DNA of 11,314 nt from Bacteroidota bacterium (GTDB lineage: Bacteria; Bacteroidota; Bacteroidia; UBA7662; CANHCV01). The notes under the pieces are model-generated. The model was not told the DNA's origin and made no database searches. It worked only from the letters and a program-made list of their open reading frames with translations. Shown in pieces: positions 7,001 through 11,314 of this stretch. Where the stretch lies: NCBI GenBank assembly GCA_027488715.1, contig JAIYBD010000110.1, forward strand, positions 1-11,314, given 5' to 3'. A program made the position numbers and the translations under genes. Numbering within the stretch: the first letter of the stretch is position 1; each line of letters starts with the position of its first letter.

Positions 7001-7908
7001 AGAAAATCTTGAGTGATTTGGATTTTGCAAATATCAATCCTGATGGATGGACGACCGATAAGGAATTGAACCAATCCATTGCAACGTTATTCCATAACCA
7101 CAGTTTGGCGTACAACGAGCGTTTGGGAGATCACAAACGCAAGAAATTCGCTATCACCGTAGGCGATGAACTTCCTAATGGAATTCTTCAATTGGCTAAG
7201 GTTTATCTCGCTGTTAAACGTAAGTTGAAAGTAGGGGATAAGATGGCAGGACGTCACGGAAATAAGGGTATTGTTGCTCGTATCGTTCGTGCTGAAGATA
7301 TGCCTTTCATGGAAGATGGAACCCCCGTAGATATCGTTTTGAATCCACTTGGGGTACCTTCTCGTATGAACTTGGGTCAGATTTATGAAACCGTATTAGG
7401 ATGGGCTGGAAAAGTATTGGGTGTGAAATTTGCAACTCCAATTTTTGATGGTGCTACCCTTGCGGAAGTTGATGGATATACGCAGAAAGCTGCTTTACCA
7501 TCGTTGGGTATGACTCAATTGTACGATGGCCTAACCGGAAGTCAATTCGACCAGAAAACCACCGTTGGTGTAATTTATATGCTGAAGCTGGGTCACATGG
7601 TTGATGATAAGATGCACGCTCGTTCCATTGGACCATACTCGCTCATCACACAACAACCGTTGGGTGGTAAGGCGCAGTTCGGGGGGCAGCGTTTCGGTGA
7701 AATGGAAGTTTGGGCACTTGAAGCATTCGGTGCAGCCAACATCCTTCGCGAAATTCTTACCGTTAAATCCGATGATATCATTGGTCGTGCGAAGACTTAC
7801 GAAGCCATCGTAAAAGGTGACAACCTTCCTGAACCCGGAATTCCAGAATCGTTCAACGTATTGTTGCACGAACTTCGTGGATTGTGTTTAGATGTTGTTT
7901 TGGATTAA
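4099..7908 (+). CDS. rpoB: DNA-directed RNA polymerase subunit beta
   Basis: RpoB forms one pincer of the RNA polymerase core and part of its active site. The 1269-residue product is full length for Bacteroidota and opens with the typical 'ERINF...YPDFLEIQLKSFQDFF'. The rifampicin region starts near residue 471 ('LSQFMDQTNPLAEITHKRR'), with Asp477, His487 and Ser492 at E. coli positions 516, 526 and 531, all in the sensitive state. Residue 521 is Thr where E. coli has Pro560. A lineage insertion spans about residues 895-1020. The active-site segment 'GDKMAGRHGNKG' carries Lys1048 and Lys1056 (E. coli Lys1065/Lys1073). The end 'ESFNVLLHELRGLCLDVVLD' is the clamp-binding C-terminus. No in-frame ATG exists before codon 131 and an in-frame stop lies at 4084, so the start is non-ATG. 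TTG at 4099 (TTG GCT AAA, reading MAKSN) is the best choice, with CTG 4093 the alternative. It is 23 bases upstream of rpoC. Confidence 0.97.
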   Translation: MAKSNITERINFGKVNLNVDYPDFLEIQLKSFQDFFQLETAPDNRQGEGLFKVFAENFPISDTRNNFVLEFLDYFVDPPRYTIEECIERGLTYSVPLKAKLRLFCNDEEHEDFETIVQDVYLGTIPYMTPKGTFIINGAERVIVSQLHRSPGVFFGQSIHNNGTKLYSARIIPFKGSWIEFATDVNNVMYAYIDRKKKFPVTTLLRAIGYDADKDILNIFGLADEVKVSKSGLKKNVGRRLAARVLKTWVEDFVDEDTGEVVSINRNEVVIERDQLLEDDHIDLIIDSGVKTVIFHREESLSADFTIIYNTLQKDTSNSEKEALEHIYRVLRSSDAPDEESARQILEKLFFSDKRYDLGEVGRYRINRKLNLTTDLDTKVLTKEDIIEIVKYLIQLVNSKADVDDIDHLSNRRVRTVGEQLYAQFGVGLARMARTIRERMNIRDNEVFSPTDLINARTLSSVINSFFGTNQLSQFMDQTNPLAEITHKRRLSALGPGGLSRERAGFEVRDVHYTHYGRLCTIETPEGPNIGLISSLCVHAKVNSMGFIETPYRPVIKGKVDLKGDIKFLSAEDEDFKIIAQAKNAIKNDGTFQLDAVKSREMGDFPNVDADRVQFMDVAPNQIVGIAASLIPFLEHDDANRALMGSNMQRQAVPLLRPQAPIVGTGLEGKIARDSRTIITAEEDGVIEFVDSNQITVKYNRNDMFKAISFEGDSKTYQLTKFRKTNQSTCVNLKPTVVKGQKVTKGQVLCEGYATDGGELALGRNLQVAFMPWQGYNFEDAIVINEKVVREDWFTSIHVEEFELQVRDTKRGEEELTPDIPNVSEEATKDLDENGLIRVGAHVKEGDILIGKITPKGESDPSPEEKLLRAIFGDKAGDVKDASLRVPPSTEGVVIDKKLFSKTKKDKSTRSEEKIQVEKIDAAFENEVSNLRDLLIEKLMFLLEGKTSQGVINFFKEEVVAKGTKFTKKILSDLDFANINPDGWTTDKELNQSIATLFHNHSLAYNERLGDHKRKKFAITVGDELPNGILQLAKVYLAVKRKLKVGDKMAGRHGNKGIVARIVRAEDMPFMEDGTPVDIVLNPLGVPSRMNLGQIYETVLGWAGKVLGVKFATPIFDGATLAEVDGYTQKAALPSLGMTQLYDGLTGSQFDQKTTVGVIYMLKLGHMVDDKMHARSIGPYSLITQQPLGGKAQFGGQRFGEMEVWALEAFGAANILREILTVKSDDIIGRAKTYEAIVKGDNLPEPGIPESFNVLLHELRGLCLDVVLD

Positions 7909-7931
7909 TCATTAAGAAGAGAAAATAGAAT

Positions 7932-10900
7932 ATGTCCTACCGTAAAGACATTAAAGTAAAAACTGGATTCAATACTATCCGAATTGGACTTTCATCTCCT
8001 GAAAGCATCAACGACATGTCGTATGGTGAAGTGTTGAAACCTGAAACCATCAATTACCGTACCTACAAACCCGAAATGGGAGGTCTTTTCTGTGAGCGCA
8101 TTTTCGGTCCAGTGAAGGATTTCGAATGCCATTGCGGAAAGTACAAGCGTATCCGCTACAAAGGAATCGTTTGTGATCGTTGCGGTGTTGAGGTAACAGA
8201 AAAGAAGGTTCGCCGTGAGCGTATGGGACACATCAAATTGGTAGTTCCCGTTGCGCACATTTGGTATTTCCGTTCTCTTCCTAACAAAATTGGATATCTT
8301 TTAGGCCTTTCAACCAAGAAATTGGACACGGTTATTTATTACGAGCGTTATGTCGTAATTAATCCAGGGATGGTGAATGAGGTGTTTACTCGTGGTGAAG
8401 ATGCCAAAGGAAAAGACCAAGGAGCCATTCGTCGTTTGGATCTTTTAACCGAAGAAGAATACCTCGAAATTTTAGATGCACTTCCACGCGATAATCAAAT
8501 GTTGGATGATTCTGATCCCAACAAGTTTGTTGCTAAAATGGGAGCAGATGCTCTTTTAGATTTGTTATCCAACTTAGAATTGGATACCATGTCGATCGAT
8601 TTGCGTGCTCAAGCTGATACGGAAACGTCTCAGCAACGTAAGTCTGAGGCATTAAAGCGTTTGAAAGTGGTTGAAGCTTTCCGTCATGCAAAAACAACGG
8701 GAGCGAACAATCCTGAGTGGATGATCGTGAAAATGGTCCCAGTTATTCCACCAGAATTGCGTCCGCTTGTGCCTTTGGATGGTGGTCGTTTCGCAACTTC
8801 GGATTTGAATGACTTGTATCGTCGTGTGATCATTCGTAACAATCGTTTGAAGCGATTGATTGAAATCAAGGCACCCGATGTGATTTTGCGTAATGAAAAG
8901 AGAATGCTTCAAGAAGCAGTAGATTCTCTTTTCGATAACTCACGAAAAGTTAATGCCGTAAAAGCTGAAGGTAATCGTGCTTTGAAATCCCTTTCCGATA
9001 TGTTGAAAGGTAAACAAGGTCGTTTCCGTCAAAACTTGCTCGGTAAGCGTGTTGATTATTCCGGTCGTTCCGTTATTGTAGTTGGACCAGAATTGAAATT
9101 ACACGAGTGCGGACTTCCAAAAGATATGGCTGCTGAGTTGTACAAACCATTCGTTATCCGTAAGTTGATCGAGCGTGGAATTGTAAAAACAGTAAAATCA
9201 GCCAAAAAAGTTGTTGAACGCAAAGAAGCCGTGGTTTGGGAAATTTTGGAAAACGTGATGAAAGGACATCCAGTTCTTTTGAACCGTGCTCCAACCCTTC
9301 ACCGTTTAGGTATTCAATCGTTCCAGCCAAAATTGATTGAAGGTAAAGCCATTCAATTGCATCCGTTGGTGTGTTCGGCATTCAACGCCGACTTTGACGG
9401 TGACCAGATGGCGGTACACTTGCCATTGGGCAACGCCGCAATTTTGGAAGCTCAATTGTTGATGTTGGCATCCCACAATATTTTGAATCCTGCGAACGGT
9501 TCGCCAATTACGGTACCATCTCAGGACATGGTGTTGGGATTGTATTACATCACTAAACCTCGTAAATCCATCCCAGAAAATCCAGTTCGTGGTGAAGGAT
9601 TGACGTTCTACGGACCTGAAGAGGTGTCAATTGCTTATCATGCAGGTCGTGTTGATCTTCACGCCATCATCAAAGTACGGGTAAATGTACGTGAAGGTGA
9701 TGCTTTGGTGAAAAAAGTGATTGAAACGACGGTTGGTCGCGTATTATTCAATGCTTGTGTTCCTGAAAATGTTGGATATATCAATGAGTTGTTGACGAAA
9801 AAATCACTTCGTGATTTGATTACTCGCATCATCAACTATACCGATCTTCCAACCACCGTTAAATTTTTGGATGATATCAAGTCGTTAGGATTTAAGATGG
9901 CCTTCCAAGGTGGTCTTTCCTTCAACCTAGCAGATGTTATTGTTCCTGAAGCTAAGGTTTCTTTGGTAAACCAAGCCATGGAAGAAGTTGCTGAGGTGAA
10001 ATCCAATTACGACATGGGCTTCATTACCAATAACGAACGATACAACCAAGTTATTGATATTTGGACTCGTATCAACTCTCGTTTGACTGATACGTTGATG
10101 AAAGAAATTTCTAGCCATAAACAAGGATTCAACTCCATTTATATGATGTTGGATTCCGGTGCTCGTGGTTCGAAAGAGCAGATTCGTCAGTTGGGTGGTA
10201 TGCGTGGTTTGATGGCGAAGCCTCAAAAATCTGGTGCATCCTCTCAAGGAGCGATCATTGAAAACCCAATTCTTTCGAATTTTAAAGAAGGACTTTCGGT
10301 ATTGGAGTATTTCATCTCTACCCACGGTGCTCGTAAAGGTTTGGCGGATACGGCTTTGAAAACGGCTGATGCGGGTTATTTGACTCGTCGTTTGCACGAT
10401 GTAGCTCAAGACGTCGTTATCAATGAGCACGATTGTGGAACTTTACGTGGAATCGATGTATCTGCATTAAAAGATAATGAGGAAATCGTAGAACCTATCT
10501 CCGATCGTATTGTTGGTCGAGTGAGTTTGAACGATGTTATTGATCCAGTTACAGGCGAAAAGTTGGCTTCAAACAATGAATTGATTTCGGATTTCGTTGC
10601 AAAACGAATTGAAAATTCTTCGTTGGATACCATCGAGATTCGTTCTGTATTAACTTGTGAATCGGAAAAAGGAGTTTGTGCCTTGTGTTATGGTAAAAAC
10701 CTAGCAACAGGAAAGTTAGCTCAAATGGGTGAAGCCGTTGGTGTTATCGCGGCTCAATCCATCGGTGAACCAGGAACTCAGTTGACCCTTCGTACCTTCC
10801 ACGTCGGCGGGGTTGCGGGTGGATTTGTTGGAGAGTCTCAGATTTTAGCGAAATTCGACGGTATTGTTGAGTTCGACGAAATTCGTACGGTGACCAACAA

Positions 10901-11314
10901 AACCAACGATGCTGCTAACGAGGTGGTATTAACCCGCTCTGGTGAATTGCGCTTGTTGCACCCAGAAACCAAAACGGTTCTTGCCAACAACGTGATTCCT
11001 TACGGATCTACGCTTTTCGTAAAGGATGGAGAAACCGTGAGCAAAGGACAAAAGATTTGTTCTTGGGATCCATACAACGCGGTAATCCTTTCAGAATTTG
11101 AAGGAAAAGTTGAATTTGAAAACATCGTTGAAGACATTACCTTCAAAGAAGAATCCGATGAACAAACTGGATTCCGCGAGAAGGTCATCATCGAAACGCG
11201 TGATAAGAAACGTAACCCTGTTCTTCGCATTGTGAAGAAAGATCAGTTATTGCGCAATTACAACATGCCGGTTGGATCTCACTTAGCAGTTTCTGATGGC
11301 GATAAAATCGTTCC
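7932..11314 (+). CDS. rpoC: DNA-directed RNA polymerase subunit beta-prime, 3'-truncated by the window edge
   Basis: RpoC forms the clamp and catalytic centre of RNA polymerase. The window holds 1127 codons plus two bases with no stop; flavobacterial proteins usually have about 1430 residues, so roughly the last fifth is missing. The first zinc site is Cys66/68/81/84 ('CHCGKYKR', 'CDRCGVEVT'). The catalytic Mg-binding motif NADFDGD has Asp487/489/491, matching E. coli Asp460/462/464. A seven-residue-longer loop at 765-774 ('QKSGASSQGA') precedes the bridge helix ('STHGARKGLADTALKTADAG'). The second zinc site is Cys835/909/916/919. The trigger-loop base 'GEPGTQLTLRTFHVGG' has His957 (E. coli His936), and the final part is the start of the trigger-loop insertion. 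ATG 7932 is clear ('MSYRKDIKVKTGFNTIRIGL'), following a purine-rich A-rich gap of 23 bases after rpoB, with which it is surely cotranscribed. Confidence 0.98.
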   Translation, partial: MSYRKDIKVKTGFNTIRIGLSSPESINDMSYGEVLKPETINYRTYKPEMGGLFCERIFGPVKDFECHCGKYKRIRYKGIVCDRCGVEVTEKKVRRERMGHIKLVVPVAHIWYFRSLPNKIGYLLGLSTKKLDTVIYYERYVVINPGMVNEVFTRGEDAKGKDQGAIRRLDLLTEEEYLEILDALPRDNQMLDDSDPNKFVAKMGADALLDLLSNLELDTMSIDLRAQADTETSQQRKSEALKRLKVVEAFRHAKTTGANNPEWMIVKMVPVIPPELRPLVPLDGGRFATSDLNDLYRRVIIRNNRLKRLIEIKAPDVILRNEKRMLQEAVDSLFDNSRKVNAVKAEGNRALKSLSDMLKGKQGRFRQNLLGKRVDYSGRSVIVVGPELKLHECGLPKDMAAELYKPFVIRKLIERGIVKTVKSAKKVVERKEAVVWEILENVMKGHPVLLNRAPTLHRLGIQSFQPKLIEGKAIQLHPLVCSAFNADFDGDQMAVHLPLGNAAILEAQLLMLASHNILNPANGSPITVPSQDMVLGLYYITKPRKSIPENPVRGEGLTFYGPEEVSIAYHAGRVDLHAIIKVRVNVREGDALVKKVIETTVGRVLFNACVPENVGYINELLTKKSLRDLITRIINYTDLPTTVKFLDDIKSLGFKMAFQGGLSFNLADVIVPEAKVSLVNQAMEEVAEVKSNYDMGFITNNERYNQVIDIWTRINSRLTDTLMKEISSHKQGFNSIYMMLDSGARGSKEQIRQLGGMRGLMAKPQKSGASSQGAIIENPILSNFKEGLSVLEYFISTHGARKGLADTALKTADAGYLTRRLHDVAQDVVINEHDCGTLRGIDVSALKDNEEIVEPISDRIVGRVSLNDVIDPVTGEKLASNNELISDFVAKRIENSSLDTIEIRSVLTCESEKGVCALCYGKNLATGKLAQMGEAVGVIAAQSIGEPGTQLTLRTFHVGGVAGGFVGESQILAKFDGIVEFDEIRTVTNKTNDAANEVVLTRSGELRLLHPETKTVLANNVIPYGSTLFVKDGETVSKGQKICSWDPYNAVILSEFEGKVEFENIVEDITFKEESDEQTGFREKVIIETRDKKRNPVLRIVKKDQLLRNYNMPVGSHLAVSDGDKIV

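Noticed and set aside
7531..7869. Long minus-strand frames within rpoB, such as this one of 112 residues, and similar ones in rplA and rpoC
   Set aside because: They lie wholly within strongly conserved genes on the other strand, show no recognisable domain, and are explained by codon bias leaving antisense frames open.
10224..10253. Extra residues in RpoC before the bridge helix taken as a novel insertion
   Set aside because: Bacteroidota beta-prime proteins usually carry a longer Ser/Gly/Lys-rich loop here than E. coli, so it is a lineage trait, not a novelty.

Overview
This window is a core-genome stretch from a member of the Bacteroidota, most likely order Flavobacteriales. The call rests on three things. 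The gene order tuf, tRNA-Trp, secE, nusG, rplK, rplA, rplJ, rplL, rpoB, rpoC is typical of the phylum. The RpoB and RpoC sequences read like flavobacterial ones, for example 'LDYFVDPPRYTI' and 'LSQFMDQTNPLAEITHKRR' in beta and an extra loop just before the bridge helix in beta-prime. Several genes (rplK, rplL, rpoC) also have A-rich leaders rather than clear Shine-Dalgarno sites. Family or genus cannot be fixed from this sequence.

Layout: every gene is on the + strand. Positions 1-971 hold the last four fifths of tuf (EF-Tu), closed by an intrinsic-terminator-like hairpin at 992-1021. A tRNA-Trp (anticodon CCA) follows at 1045-1117. Without any terminator it runs into secE (1136-1327), nusG (1348-1899), rplK (1915-2373), rplA (2373-3065), rplJ (3069-3590) and rplL (3625-4002). 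A strong hairpin with a T-rich tail (4024-4075) separates the ribosomal genes from rpoB (4099-7908) and rpoC (7932 to the window edge, incomplete). No gap without a gene exceeds about 100 bases.

The genes together form a gene-expression superoperon. EF-Tu delivers aminoacyl-tRNA. L11, L10 and L7/L12 build the ribosomal stalk that recruits EF-Tu and EF-G, and L1 forms the opposite stalk. NusG couples RNA polymerase to the ribosome, SecE is part of the protein-export channel, and RpoB/RpoC form the RNA polymerase catalytic core. The rplL-rpoB hairpin is well placed to lower rpoBC expression relative to the ribosomal proteins.

I found no mobile element, CRISPR array, accessory module or undescribed system. 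The points worth a second look are small: rpoB has no possible ATG start and seems to use TTG; a normally invariant proline beside the rifampicin pocket of beta is threonine; near-consensus Shine-Dalgarno sequences precede rplA and perhaps nusG in a phylum that mostly ignores them; and there is no intergenic space for the usual L1 and L10 autoregulatory leaders.
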